A stretch of 64,000 bases of DNA, from contig NC_077230.1 in NCBI RefSeq assembly GCF_027887165.1, forward strand, positions 35,353,351 through 35,417,350. The letters run 5' to 3'. Below are positions 1 to 12,298 of this stretch, piece after piece. The notes beneath the pieces are model-generated. The model was not told the origin of the DNA. It searched no databases and was given only the letters and a program-made list of their open reading frames with translations. Within the stretch, counting starts at the first letter, position 1. Each line of letters opens with the position of its first letter. A program made the position numbers and the translations under genes. Source of the DNA: Monodelphis domestica. Lineage: Eukaryota; Chordata; Mammalia; Didelphimorphia; Didelphidae.

Positions 1-45
1 AAGAAGACACAGAACCTGAAAGATGGCAAAAATGGAAAATGCAAT

Positions 46-2553
46 TACTTTTGTTATATTGACTTTCCATCATTTTACTTCTGTTACTTTTGTTATAGGA
101 ACTTTTAAGGGATTTTACTTCCATGTTACTTTTGTTATATGAACTTTTAAGGGATTTTACTTCCATGTTACTTTTGTTATATGAACTTTTAAGGGATTTT
201 ACTTCCATGTTATTTTTGTTATTATTAACTTTTAATCATTTCACTTCTTAGTTACTTTTGTTATATGAACTTTTAAGGGATTTTACATCCATGTTACTTT
301 TGTTATATGAACTTTTAAGGAATTTACTTCTATGTTACTTTTGTTATATGAACTTTTAATCATTTTATTACTGTTACTTTTGTTATTATTAACTTTTAAT
401 CATTTCACTTTCATGTTACATTTGTTATATGAACCTTTAAGGGATTTTACTTCCATGTTACTTTTGTTATATGAACTTTTAAGGGATTTTACTTCCATGT
501 TATTTTTGTTATTATTAACTTTTAATCATTTCACTTCTATGTTACTTTTGTTATTTGAACTTTTAAGGGATTTTACATCCATGTTACTTTCGTTATATGA
601 ACTTTTAAGGGATTTTACATCCATGTTACTTTTGTTATATGAACTTTTAAGGGATTTTACTTCCATGTTACTTTTGTTATATGAACTTTTAATCATTTTA
701 TTAATGTTACTTTTGTTATTATTAACTTTTAATCATTTCACTTTCATGTTACATTTGTTATATGAACCTTTAAGGGATTTTACTTCCATGTTACTTTTGT
801 TATATGAAGTTTTAAGGATTTTACGTCCATGTTATTTTTGTTATTATTAACTTTTAATCATTTCACTTCTATGTTACTTTTGTTATATGAACTTTTAAGG
901 GATTTTACATCCATGTTACTTTTGTTATATGAACTTTTAAGGAATTTACTTCTATGTTACTTTTGTTATATGAACTTTTAACGGATTTTACTTCCATGTA
1001 ACTTTTGTTATATGGACTTTTAATCATTTTATTACTGTTACTTTTGTTATTATTAACTTTTAATCATTTCACTTTCATGTTATATTTGTTATATGAACCT
1101 TTAAGGGATTTTACTTCCATGTTATTTTGATTTATGAACTTTTAAGGGATTTTACTTCCATGTTATTTTTGTTATTATTAACTTTTAATCATTTCACTTC
1201 TATGTTACTTTTGTTATATGAACTTTTAAGGGATTTTACTTCCATGTTACTTTTGTTATATGAACTTTTAATCATTTTATTACTATTACTTTTGTTATAT
1301 GAACTTTTAATCATTTTATTACTGTTACTTTTTTTATAATTTTTAATCATTTCACTTTCGTGTTACATTTGTTATATGAACCTTTAAGGGATTTTACTTC
1401 CATGTTACTTTTGTTATATGAACTTTTAATCATTTTATTACTGTTACTTTTGCTATTATTAACTTTTAATCATTTCACTTTCATGTTACTTTTGTTGTAT
1501 GAAGCTTTAGGGATTTTACTTCCATTTTGCTTTTGTTATATGCACGTTACTTTTGGTATTATTAACTTTTAATCGTTTCACTTCTATGTTACTTTTGTTA
1601 TATGAACTTTTAAGGGATTTTACATCCATGTTACTTTTGTTATATGAACTTTTAAGGAATTTACTTCTATGTTACTTTTGTTATATGAACTTTTAATGAA
1701 TTTTACTTCCATGTAACTTTTGTTATATGAATGTTTAAGGGATTTTACTTCCATATTACTTTTGTTATATGAACTTTTAAGGGATTTTACGTCCATGTTA
1801 CTTTTGTTATATGAACTTTTAAACATTTTATTACTGTTACTTTTGTTATTATTATCTTTTAATCATTTCACTTTCATGTTACATTAGTTATATGAACCTT
1901 TAAGGGATTTTACTTCCATGTTACTTTTGTTATATAAACTTTTAAGGGATTTTACTTCCATGTTACTTTTGTTATATGAACTTTTAAGGGATTTTATATA
2001 CATGTTACTTTTATTATATGATTTTTACGGAATTTACTTCTATGTTACTTTTGTTATATGAACTTTTAATCATTTTATTACTGTTACTTTTGCTATTATT
2101 AACTTTTAATCATTTCACTTTCATTTTACTTTTGTTATATGAACCTTTAGGGATTTTACTTCCATGTTACTTTTGTTATATGCACGTTACTTTTGTTATT
2201 ATTAACTTTTAATTGTTTCACTTCTATGTTACTTTTGTTATATGAACTTTTAAGGGATTTTACATCCATGTTACTTTTGTTATATGAACTTTTAAGGAAT
2301 TTACTTCTATGTTACTTTTGTTATATGAACTTTTAACGGATTTTACTTCCATGTAACTTTTGTTATATGAACGTTTAAGGGATTTTACTTCCATTTTACT
2401 TTTGTTATAAGAACTTTTAAGGGATTTACTTCCATGTTTCTTTTGTTATATGAACTTTTAATCATTTTATTACTGTTACTTTTGTTATTATTAACTTTTA
2501 ATCATTTCACTTCTATGTTTCTTTTGTTTTATTATTAACTTTTAATTATTTCA
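46..2553. repeat. AT-rich minisatellite, ~42-bp units with subtypes
   Basis: About sixty head-to-tail units fill this interval. The commonest unit is 42 bp and starts TTACTTTTGTTATATGAAC, continuing with an AAGGGATTTTAC half. A second 42-bp type has TTATTATTAAC and AATCATTTCAC in the same places. Shorter 39-bp and 41-bp units are hybrids or deletion variants. A diagnostic TTACATTTGTTATATGAACC unit recurs near 416, 749, 1080 (as TTATA), 1363 and 1879, so the first part has a higher-order period near 333 bp. Because 42 is divisible by three, long open frames with a 14-residue period appear; these are artefacts of the repeat. The array decays into unique AT-rich DNA after about 2,530. Confidence 0.95.
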
Positions 2554-3420
2554 TTTTTAAGTAAGTATTATTTTGATAGAGGATAATTTTTGCACAGGTT
2601 AATAATTGTTAATATCATACATATAACATATGAAAAAATGATTATAATATGCACGTATACTTTTTTATAAGAACCAATATGGAATTTCCTCCATATGACC
2701 ATAATGTAAAAAGCAATCATTCTAATCTAACAAAATATTTAGTTATTTTTCCTTTTCAACTTTTCATTGCCACTGCCACCAGCTTTAAGGAATCTGTCTC
2801 AAGTACTCTTTATTGGTTCATAATCCCAGAGAACTCAATAGGCTTTAGTCAAGCCCTCATGATGCTCTCTTACTTTTGTTTCAGAATCTATTTAAACAAA
2901 AGAAATGCATATAAAAATCTGTACATATTATAGATTTCCTGTAAGTGTACATATTGTTCATGAGATCTCCTTATTACCTTACTTTTTTTGTCATAATCCT
3001 CTCCAAATCATATTTTAAGAGCTACAAAGTATAGTTTTATATTCATCACTCTCTTACAGAATTTAGTTTAAATTTCTATCAAAGTATTTTAAATAACAAT
3101 GAAAATAACTTCATAAAACTTCCCCCTTAAAATTTCAGTTCATTCTCTCATAAAGGTATAAAAGCTCAGTGGAATAAGGATACCTCTTTAGGATTCATTC
3201 ATAGGCACAGGCAGCACTTATGCTTTGGGACATGGGTGAACAGAACACGTTGGAGGGCAATGAAATTAGAGCTAAGAGATATCCCAAAACTATCCTCATT
3301 AAGGACATTGTAACATGTAAGGCATCCATTGATGTTAAGTGAGCAGCCTAGATGTAATCATAAAACTGACTGGACAGGACCCTTCCTCCTGATAGGGAAT
3401 ATTTTAATATAGATACTTGC
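2554..3420. other. AT-rich unique DNA, nothing recognised
   Basis: No gene, RNA or confidently recognisable repeat. Short open frames lack domain content. The interval is flanked by the minisatellite and an old L1 piece. Confidence 0.5.
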
Positions 3421-4270
3421 ACATACACATGTATTTCCATTTAAATGTGTATACACATATCTAAAATAATCTATACTAAAAAATAAGCATCATATGAAAC
3501 TGAGAAACACTAGCAGCTATCCCAATAAATATAAGAGTAATGAAAAAATACCAACTCTCCCCAATACTATTTGAAAATTTTCCGGAAATACAATAGTAAT
3601 AAGAAAGACAAATCCAGGACTTAAAGAGAGGAAAACAGGAGTATATCTAGTTATTCTTATTTGCTTATAACTGACAGATGTCTTAGAAAATCCTAAAAAA
3701 TCAGGAGATATTGTAACTAAGATGAGAATTTATAGCAAATTTACATTCTACAAAGTAAACCCTCAAAAATCAATACTATTTCTATATAATAGCCACAAAG
3801 ATTCAATGGGTAGTACTAGAGATAAAAATCACATTGTAAATAACTATAAATAGCTGCAAATAACATGTTAGGATCAAACTACTGAAATATACAAACTAAT
3901 TGTATAAACAACATTATAAAGTGATCCTTGAGGAAGAAAAGAAAACTATAAATAGCTGGAGGGAATATTCATTATTCATGACTGGTGATCATAATTTAGG
4001 GCAAGTGTCAGTGCTACTCTACTTATCCAATTTCTAGTGCTATGGCAATCAGATTTTTAAAGGTTACATTATGAAATTCAATAGAATTATAACAACTCAA
4101 TTTAAAAAATATATTTATAAAGGGAAATAATGAATGAAGACTGGGATATATAAAAGTCTGTAAATTAAATACTGAGTCCAGACTTCATAATGTTATAAGG
4201 AAGCAATCACCAAAGCCATACTCTAATGATTAAAAAATTGAAAATTAAATTTTGTATAAATAGCCAGTGA
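3420..4270 (+). mobile_element. Old, degraded L1 ORF2 fragment
   Basis: The sequence matches, in degraded form, the plus-strand L1 reverse-transcriptase and connection region. Examples are AAATCAATACTATTTCTATA followed by an RT-distal A-rich stretch, and an ATAAGCATCATATGAAAC block that recurs near 55,530 in a second old copy. No frame is open. It is an ancient mammalian L1 and coordinates are approximate. Confidence 0.45.
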
Positions 4271-4289
4271 AGGGTGGTTTAGCATAAAT

Positions 4290-5290
4290 GTTTGTTGTAT
4301 TGTGACAAAGGCTTTTTTCTATATCAAAAAATTATATGCTTTAGGTTGTTTTTCTTTTCTATATGATTGTCTTTACTCTTTTCCTTATGTTAAACTATCT
4401 TTTGTATTCCCCGCATAAATCTAATTTTTTTAATCACAGATTGGTTTTTGGCTCAATCACTATTTTGTTGACAGAATTTTACTAAAAATTGTTAAATTAA
4501 GTTTCATTAAAAGTCTGGACTTCTGTAATTTTTCCTTCCCTTGTTTAGGTGTTAGGATTATAATTATTCAGTGAAATTTAATAGTGCTTTCTCAATGTTT
4601 TGAAAATATTTTATGTGTATAGTAATACTATAATTATTCTTTGAAAGTTTGACTCAATTCAGGACTAGGAATTTTTCACCAATATCCCCTGAATTCCCAC
4701 TTTGGCATGGCATTTCATTTATACTTTGATTTCTTTCTCTCAATTGGATTATTAAAGAACTTTATATGGGATTCTGTTAGTTTGGATATTTAACATGCTC
4801 GAAGATTTTTCTCTATTTTGTATTTTCAGTTTTATCATCATAAAATCATATAAAGTTGGAAATTATTTGATTCCAGTTTTGTGTTTTATTATATTTTCTA
4901 GATTCTTAATTGGATTTTCTTCCATCTTTCTAATCATGTTGATGATTTGACAAATTTGTTCATCTTTTTCAAAAAATCAACTTGTAGTTTTATGCATTAT
5001 TTTCATCATTTGCAAAGTGGATTTTTTATTTAGTTTTCTCTAATTTTTCATAGTTCATTTTTCTATATTTTCTATTTCTTAGCTGCGTTTCAGATATTTT
5101 AGTATGTTATTTCATCCTTATAATTTCCAATTGCATTTCCTGTTTTACCTAAAAGTTTATCAATTAAAAAGTCATGTTGGTTTTCCAAGTTATTTCTCTT
5201 AAAATTGTTTTATATTATTTCGAATTTTTTAAATTGTCTTTTCTTTTTCCTATAAAATGTGGGAAATGAATAATAAACTCTTTTATGAAT
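4290..5290 (-). mobile_element. Old, degraded L1 ORF2 fragment
   Basis: The plus strand is T-rich and carries the reverse complement of an L1 RT segment. AAGGCTTTTTTCTATATC corresponds to the AAGGCTTTTTCTGCGTCTAT seen in the younger L1 near 17,567. It faces the plus-strand L1 piece just upstream. No frame survives. Confidence 0.45.
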
Positions 5291-5834
5291 TTATATTGTC
5301 AATCAAATTTCTATATCGGCCATGTTGAAAAAATACGAATGTCTTATTCTGTACTCTTGAGTCTTTGATTTATCAGGAGGCAAATAGTATATACTTTTTC
5401 ATTAAGCGTCTTGCATCATGGTTGGTCATTACACTGATTAGAATTCCTAATTTGTTCAATGTTTTTGTCATTACCATATTGTTCTCCTTGGCTCTATTTA
5501 CTTGTCTCTCCTTCACACTTTACATGTCTTCCCATTATTTTCTCAAACCTTCCATTATTTATTGAAATACAATAACATTCTATCATATTTCCATCACATA
5601 ACTTTCAGCCATTCCCCAATTTGTGGGCTTGCCTTAAAATTTCTATCCCTAGCCACATTAAAAAGGTATATAATATATTTTAAAATATGTATGCAAATAC
5701 ATATATGTGATATATAAATATATTTATGTATATGACTATCACTCCCTTCCACTGGCCTCCCTCTAATTACCCCATTTTCGCACAGTAAGGCCAGCTACAT
5801 CTCTCACTATGAGTGCTAAGGGGGTAGTATCCTT
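5290..5834. other. AT-rich DNA, nothing recognised
   Basis: Contains short ATAT runs near 5,660-5,730. No supported gene or repeat call. Confidence 0.4.
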
Positions 5835-5992
5835 TTTTATACTTTTTAAACTTTTACTTTATGTCTTAGTACCAATACTAAGTAAAAAGTTCCAAGACAG
5901 AAGAACAGTAAGGGCTAGGCAAAGTTGCCAAATTTGAATGCAGGACCTGTCTGTAGGTCTGGCTCTCTAACAATTGAAAAACCCAGCTGTCC
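5835..5992 (-). mobile_element. tRNA-derived marsupial SINE, degraded
   Basis: This is the reverse complement of the SINE seen intact at 58,712. It reads AAGGGCTAGGCAA, a diverged B-box region, and CTGGCTCTCTAACAATTG, then ends CCCAGCTGTCC. It is diverged from the 58.7-kb copy, so it is an older insertion. Confidence 0.65.
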
Positions 5993-6850
5993 TGGTATGA
6001 TCCCTTAATAATGAAGTCTTCAGCCATCATATCAGTGTGTTATGTTTACCCTATTAGGTGATTAGGAGCTGGTTACTTTAACACTATGAACATCAATTAG
6101 ACTTTGGTAAGAGATATTTGCTTCAACAATATAGTAAGAAAAGAATTCCAAATATTACCCCAACACCTTTTCTCCTATTTCAACACAATCACAGGCAAGG
6201 ATGAGATCATACTTAACTTGGATTTGATCCACAAAATTTATTTACAAATCTCTCACTGAACAATGGAAGACTCTCTCTCTCTCACTTTTTTTTTTTTTGG
6301 CTTTTAAGCATAGCCCAGGCTGGACCCCAGGCCCCAGACTTCCTGTAAGTGGCTAGAGCTTCTGAACTTTTAAAATGCACAAGGCCTGGCCATCTGCATT
6401 CTCTTTCACCTAAAAGAAGACAAAAAAGACACAAAATGACAAAAGTCACAGCATGGCATGTACTCCCAACTTTAGCTCAAATCCAGGTAAGACATGATCT
6501 GAGAGCCCTATGGCAACTGGCCATCCTCACACACTCTACAGGAAGGAAAGGGCCTTGACCATGTTTCCCATTGGATACTTTTGAGTATACCCCAGTTCTA
6601 CAGCCCATCAGAAAGTCTCCTCTTCACCACATTGTCAGAGGACCCAAAACAAATACCTTGCAAATACTCCACAGCCTGCAGGGAGATCAACCTATGCCAG
6701 TTCATAGATGGGTCTGTTTGGTTGGCTTTCCATTATGATCACAATAAATGTTTCTGAAATAAGAAAAGTACCCCAAATGCCTAAGATTAACCACTATTTC
6801 ATAATGGAAAATCCTTCATCAAAAGATTGAAACTACAGTTCTCAAAAGAA
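5993..6850. other. Unassigned intergenic DNA
   Basis: Contains a (CT)n/T-rich tract near 6,272-6,299 and a moderately GC-rich patch at 6,310-6,560. A 69-codon open frame there has no recognisable domain. No repeat family could be assigned. Confidence 0.4.
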
Positions 6851-7180
6851 AAATTGTAAGTTATCAACTTTATTAAACATGATTGCAAGTCATTAATAAA
6901 ATTGTATGCAATAACAGAATGGGGGCTCTACCTCAGGAGGTAGCATTATAAAAGGTCAGAACTGCCAATTTTGGAGAGGATATATAAAAATTAGCACAAT
7001 GAGTTGTTCTACCTTTGACATGGCATATCCATTTGGGAAATCAATTTGGAATTATAATTTTGAAAAAGTGACTTAAACTGTCTATCCCCTTTGAATATTT
7101 TACTCTCAAGCATACATTCCCAAGAAACAAAAAAACTAAAAAGTTCCCCCTGACATCTAAATATTCATTATACCCTTTAT
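6851..7180 (+). mobile_element. Old L1 3' fragment
   Basis: Reads as a decayed version of the end of L1 ORF2, including CAATTTGGAATTATAATTTTG, which corresponds to GCAATTTGGAACTATG in the younger copy near 39,999. It is heavily mutated and no frame is open. Confidence 0.45.
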
Positions 7181-7194
7181 GTTGTTGGAGGCAA

Positions 7195-7415
7195 TTAGGG
7201 GAAGAAGTGGTTAGCATGCCGGGCATGGTGTCAGAAGACACAAGTTCAGATCTAGTTTCAGTTACTCATATCCTGGGCAAATCACTTAACCTCTGCCTAC
7301 TTTACTTTCCTTAATTGGAAAATAGGGATAACAGGAGCCACCCTGTAGCTAGGATCAAATAAAATACTTGTAAAATGCTTTGCACAGTGCCTGGCAAATA
7401 ATGGACATTGTATAA
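7195..7415 (+). mobile_element. MIR-class SINE
   Basis: The order of motifs is that of a MIR/MON-type SINE: AGACACAAGTTCAGATCTAG (B-box-like), TGGGCAAATCACTTAACCTC (core), AATTGGAAAATAGGGATAA, then TGCCTGGCAAATAATGG. It is ancient and diverged. Confidence 0.65.
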
Positions 7416-7499
7416 ATGCTCAGTGTTTCCAAGTCATGTTCTGGAAATAAATTCAAGTAGTTTATGATTATAGTTGCCCTTGGGAAACCACTATTCTTG

Positions 7500-7790
7500 T
7501 GCTCTATGGCAGTGATTGTGAACCTTTTAGAGCTGGAGTGCCAGTCCCTGCCCCCACACACCCCCAGACCAAGTGCTATGCCCACCACCAAGAGACAGCA
7601 TATCATACCCCTCTCTCCCATGGAATCCCAGGTTTTCCCCTCCTTTACAAAGGTTTGAGGGATACCTTAGGGATACCCACATATCATTAAAATTCTTGTC
7701 TCCAATTCTTTTTTCCAGTATACATGAGCAATGACAATTGTTCCTGTGGTAGCCTAGTTTGCTCAAAATGCTAAAAATCTGCATGAGGAG
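7500..7790 (+). mobile_element. Possible hAT-type DNA transposon remnant
   Basis: The block begins GGCAGTGATTGTGAACCTTT followed by AGAGCTGGAGTGCC, which resembles the end of mammalian hAT non-autonomous elements (CAGTGATGGCGAACC...). No matching opposite terminus or 8-bp duplication was found by eye. The family is uncertain. Confidence 0.25.
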
Positions 7791-7959
7791 ATAAAGTCTT
7801 TATCTGCTAATGCCACAGGAATCTGATATTATTCCCATTGTAATTCTACTACTAGCTGGCAACCAGCAAGGGCATCTTGACTTTTTGAAATTATAGTCTA
7901 ATATAATACCCTTTGGATTTGTTGCGCAAAATTTCAGGATCTGCGCCCACAAGTATTTT

Positions 7960-8225
7960 TGCAGTCTTCTTTCTGTACCACCTCTGTATATGATGATGCC
8001 ACTGATAAGCAATTTTTTGGATGGCTTTTGACTAATTTATTCTCAGATGAAGTAATTTTATCAGATTATTCTTGGCAGTGGACAGTGAATTGGATGTTAT
8101 GTAATGACAACACACTTTTGCTCCTGCTGAGATTCTGCCTCGAAGCCTCCATTCTTCTAGTCATAAGGAATAACAAACATAGTAATGTTTAAGAATGAAT
8201 GGAGAGTGCTTTTTTTTAATAAACC
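7960..8225 (+). mobile_element. RTE LINE 3' end or RTE-tailed SINE
   Basis: From GGCAGTGGACAGTGAATTGG through CTGCTGAGATTCTGCCTCG to the AATAAACCC end, it matches the reverse complement of 51,045-51,240, the 3' end of the RTE element there. It is a 5'-truncated copy, or a SINE sharing that tail. Confidence 0.5.
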
Positions 8226-8379
8226 CTTCTGTCTTCGATGAGATGAGTATCATAGAAGAGGAACCAAGTGCAAGATTGTAAAGCTTTACTAGAAGGAGAA
8301 ATCGTAGCTGGCTGCATCAGGGAATGTTTCTTGGAGGCAATTCAGTGTCAGCTGTGTCTGGAAATATGAGGAAGATTAC

Positions 8380-8480
8380 ATATATAAGCAGATTATATGT
8401 ATATAATACATAATATATAGAATATATAAAATCTTTATATAATATATAATTTTATATATCTTATTATATATAAGATGATA
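8380..8480. repeat. AT-rich low-complexity tract
   Basis: An almost pure A/T run built of TATATAA-type words. Confidence 0.7.
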
Positions 8481-8630
8481 AATATAAGCAGATAGCTGAG
8501 AGGGATAAGGAAGTTTCCAAATAGAGACCTGCACAGTCTATATGACGCACAATAGGAGATCAATTCTTATTGGAAGGAGGTAAGGCCTTTTGAAAGACTT
8601 GATTGTTTCTGTTTCTGATAGAAGGATATG

Positions 8631-8684
<54 letters not shown>

Positions 8685-8685
8685 C

Positions 8686-8726
<41 letters not shown>

Positions 8727-8740
8727 GATAGAGATAGATA
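8631..8740. repeat. (TAGA)n microsatellite
   Basis: About 27 tandem TAGA/GATA units with a few interruptions, such as TACATAGA near 8,682 and GAGATAGA near the right end. A four-base unit has all frames alike, so the minus strand shows a spurious Y-L-S-I repeat protein. Confidence 0.97.
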
Positions 8741-9689
8741 TAATATAGTTGGGGAGCATGATGAAAGCACTGTAGCCAGAAAGAAGAACATGAACAAAAT
8801 TGGTCCCAGGATGTTCAAAAAAGGAACTTTTGCAGTAAAAAGTAAGTAAATTAGTTACACTATTGGGAGGATTTTGTAGTGGAATAAAAACTGAAAATAT
8901 GAATGAAGTCATATTGTGGAGGGCTATAACTTAGAATTTTATTCCTACAAGGCAACATTTTTCACACTGCCGGTCATAGTTGGTTATGATCTGAAACTAC
9001 ATAAAGACACAGAGCAATTGCTGATGTAATGATAGAACCATCATCCCCAAATGGGAGAAATTATGTAAAATATACCAGGAAAACTAAGTCAATGTTTCTA
9101 TCTTTCCAAAAGGACAGAACTTTTCTAACTCCAAAGGAATTCTAGAAACTGCAGCCTGTGTAAGTTTGACATCAATCTAAAACAAAACTGGCTGTCTAAA
9201 TAAAAAACAATCTAAAACAAAATAGATGGCTTGTGTCTCCTTAGTAAAGGAAAGCTGTGGTCACGAAAACCGTGGTCACAAAAAGCCAATATGAATTCAC
9301 TAAAAATAAAGTATATATACACATACATGCAAACATATAAGTCTATATTAGATAACTACAAAAAAGTGTGTTTCCTTTTTCATTCATTTGTTATATTGGG
9401 AAAACAGGAATAAGTAGCAAATCTAAGATTTCATTATGAATTGGGTCCAACTCTTCCCTGGACAGGAAATTCCTTTACAGAGTCACCAAGAACATGTCAT
9501 CCAGCTTGTCCTTAAGAAAAACCAGTGAATGGGAACCCACTATTCCTGAGACTGCTCATTCCACTTTGAAAGTAAATTGGGCAAGTGCAGCCAAGATGGA
9601 GGAAACACAGCAGGGAGTTTCCCCATGAAATTCATCCAAATAGAACTAAAACATTATCTAAAATCTAGATAAGGAAATTTTTTTAAGTC
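8741..9689. other. Unassigned DNA with faint old-repeat signal
   Basis: Mostly unique. The part at 9,520-9,580 (GGGAACCCACTATTCCTGAG, GCTCATTCCACTTTG) resembles very old LINE or SINE 3' ends found across mammals. The part at 9,593-9,655 (GCAGCCAAGATGGAGG) resembles the first bases of an L1. Neither is secure. Confidence 0.35.
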
Positions 9690-10840
9690 CCATTTTTCTA
9701 TCCCTTTTCAGTAGCAGGAGACAAAGAGGACTCTCTTCATTGAGAACAGATACTTCTACCCTTAAATTACTCCCCTCCCCACCACTCCCTTTCTTATTCC
9801 CCTTCTACTTCTCATTAAAGCAAGATAGATTCTATACCCCAATGAATCAGGCTGTTCTTCTCTCTCTGATCCAATTCCAATTAGAGTAAGGTTCAAGTAA
9901 TACTTGTCACCACCCTCATCCTTCCCTCCATAGTAATAGTATTACCTACCTCCTGTGCCATGTTAGATGATATAATTTACCCCATTTCCACTTCTCTTGT
10001 CCCATTTCTCTTAGTACAATCTTCTTTATCACTTCTAGTTTTTTAAAAATATTCTAAATAGCTTACTACAACAATCCCTGTCTATATATATATATATGTA
10101 TATATACATATATATATATATTATGATGATCATTTAAAGAGTTACAGATATCTTTCCATAAAGGAATATAAAAAATTTGACCATATTGAAGCCCTTAAAT
10201 GTTTTCTCTTATTTACTTTTTTATGCTCTTGAATTTTGTATCTAAACATCAAATTTTCTGTTAGGTGTTTTTTTTCAGGAATATGTGGAAACCTTCTATT
10301 TTATTAAATAGCCTTACTTTCCCCTGAAATAGTCTATTTTGATGGGTAGGTTATTATCCTTTCCCTGGGTCAATTCTCATTTTCCAGGAATTATTTTCTT
10401 CAGAAATTTTTTTCACTACTTTTTTCTTTTTGCCAATTCTGATTTTTTAAAAGAATTGGCTTCTTTCTCAAATATTTTGTGCCTCCATTACCACAATCTT
10501 GAATTTCTTTTCATTATGTTCTTGGATTTTTCTCATTAATTTTCTCAGTTTTCTGTTTTCTGGTCTTATTTTATTTTTAAAATACAATTTTTGTTTCTTT
10601 TTAAAATCTTTCTTTAGCTCTTTTAGGAGCTATTGTTGGATTTCTGTCCAATCTCCACTTTTCTTGGAGGCTTTTTGTAGTCATTGTCTTTTTCTGAATT
10701 TGTATCTTGAACTTCTCTGTCACCTTAGTAGTTATATTTATGATTGGATTCTTTTGGTTTGCTCATTTTTTAGCATATTTCTTGACTGTACCTTAGATAA
10801 GAGTTGGGCACAATCACCAGTTTTTGAGTTAATACTCAAA
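9690..10840 (-). mobile_element. Degraded L1 fragment (ORF1 and ORF1-ORF2 region)
   Basis: This aligns by eye, in order, with 18,430-18,980 and beyond of the larger minus-strand L1. Shared words include CCACTTCTCTTG/TTAGTA, TGATGATCATT..AAGAGTTAC, CTTCTATTTTATTAAAT and ACTTTCCCCTG. It therefore covers the L1 5' half. A TATATATG microsatellite (10,083-10,122) lies inside. The open frames at 10,339-10,843 on the plus strand are antisense shadows. Confidence 0.65.
10083..10122. repeat. AT/ATGT microsatellite
   Basis: A run of alternating T and A with two ATGTATAT/ATACAT interruptions, inside an old L1 fragment. Confidence 0.85.
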
Positions 10841-10885
10841 TAATACAGTTTGCTAAGAAAAATACAACTTGGAGGGTATTAAATT

Positions 10886-11433
10886 TGCTGACAGGCCACT
10901 TTGACTTTAAGCCTGTAACCCAAAAGTTTCTACCAAGCCCACCACACCCTTCTGCATGTAAGCATAAGACAATCAGGAGGTGGAGGTCTGCCTTTGAGGT
11001 ATCTTATAATACAGAAGGTGGAGGTCTGCCCTTGGGGTACCTGCTAGGTGCAATGACTATATCAGTCTTGGGGCTGCTGACTCCTAACATTAATAGGAAA
11101 TTGTCAGCAAAAACAATTAACCTCTGACCTTTTATTGAGAGAACTTAGAAAGGTCAGTCTTATAACTGATATTAGTTACCTCACATAGTGATGATTTCTG
11201 TACTTTCTAGCTTACTCTGCACTTGCAGCATTAATTAAGAACTGCCCATGCGAAAGATTTATTTTCACCCCACTTTAATTTTCATTGTATTTTCTCTCTT
11301 TAATATGGTACTATGTCATCAGATTTTCCTAAGACTTGGGGTCTTTAGTCTTGATCTTGACCACAGTCACCCTGCTTCCAGTAAACCTATTATTTTCTTG
11401 GAGACTGTATTGGTGTGATGATTTTTCACCACA
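10886..11433 (+). mobile_element. Probable solo ERV LTR
   Basis: A roughly 548-bp block begins TGCTGACAGGCC and ends TTTTTCACCACA, so it has the TG...CA ends of an LTR. Near its right end it has the dense LTR-like run CCAGTAAACCTATTATTTTC followed by GGAGACTGTATTGG. A direct repeat of GGTGGAGGTCTGCC lies at about 10,979 and 11,019, as seen in LTR U3 regions. No internal retroviral sequence follows; the right flank is an L1. The target duplication is not clear (AAATT versus AAATG). Confidence 0.45.
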
Positions 11434-12000
11434 AAATGCGAATTAAAACAACTCTGAGGTACCCACTACACATCTGTTAGATTAGCAAATATGAAGTAAA
11501 GGAAAATAATAAATAATGTAGAGAGTGGCATAATTGGGACACTAATGTCTTGCTGGGGGAGTTGCAAACTGATCCAACCATTCTGCAGGGCAATTTGGAA
11601 TTATGCCCAGTAAGACCACTACTAGGTCTGAAATCCAAAGAGACTTAAAAAAATGGGAAAGGACATGGTTGTACAAAAATAGTTAAAGCTGCCCTTTTTG
11701 TGGTGGCAAAGAAATGGAAACTAAAGGGACATCCCTCAATTTGGGAATGGCTGAACAAATTGTGGCATATGATGGTGACAGAATACTATTGTGCTCTGAC
11801 ATAAACAGGAGGATGATCTCACAAAGAGTTGGAAAGTCCTACATTAATTGATGCACTGAAATGAACAGAACCAGGAAAACATTATAAACAGTAACAGCAA
11901 TAGTGTGGAATGATCAAATTTGATAGACTTAGCTGCTCTCAGTGATACAATGATTCAGACAGCATTTTAGATAGGTAGCCACAAACACAGAAAAGATGTA
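11434..12000 (+). mobile_element. Old L1 3' fragment (ORF2 end and 3' UTR)
   Basis: Reads as a decayed ORF2 C-terminus: ATTAAAACAACTCTGAGGTA, CTTGCTGGGGGAGTTGC, CCAACCATTCTGCAGGGCAA and TTGGGAATGGCTGAACAAAT, in the same order as at 39,850-40,200. Stops in all frames. Confidence 0.65.
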
Positions 12001-12298
12001 GGATGACAGGGGATGGAAGAAATAAGTCAGGGGGTTTTGAGGATAAGCCTGAAATATGTTTCTTTGCAGGCAGTAGGGAAGGAGTCAGCAGACAGAGACT
12101 GAGAATAAGTCAGAGTGTGGGGACAGATTCCAGTTCCATTGCCATGTGGACCATTTCAACTATTTCAGATCCTGAGCTCTGTGGCTCTCAGGCTCAGTAA
12201 GAATTCCATTATCTGCTTGTTTTCTTATTGGTGGTTTGGAAAGTGAAGCCTGACTTCAGATCTATCCTCAAATGCATTTTCTCTCTTTTCTTTCCTGT
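12001..12298. other. L1 3'-UTR-like or unassigned DNA
   Basis: Follows the L1 remnant. One 65-codon open frame has no recognisable domain. Confidence 0.35.

Noticed and set aside
332-850. 172-codon open frame rich in MLLLLYELLRDFTS repeats
   Set aside because: Translation of the 42-bp minisatellite; the unit length divisible by three keeps frames open. No start context or non-repeat flank supports a gene.
46-2553. CRISPR-like array of short repeats
   Set aside because: Units are contiguous without unique spacers, and the genome is mammalian.
8538-8912. 124-codon frame with Y-L-S-I repeats
   Set aside because: Read-through of the TAGA microsatellite on the opposite strand.
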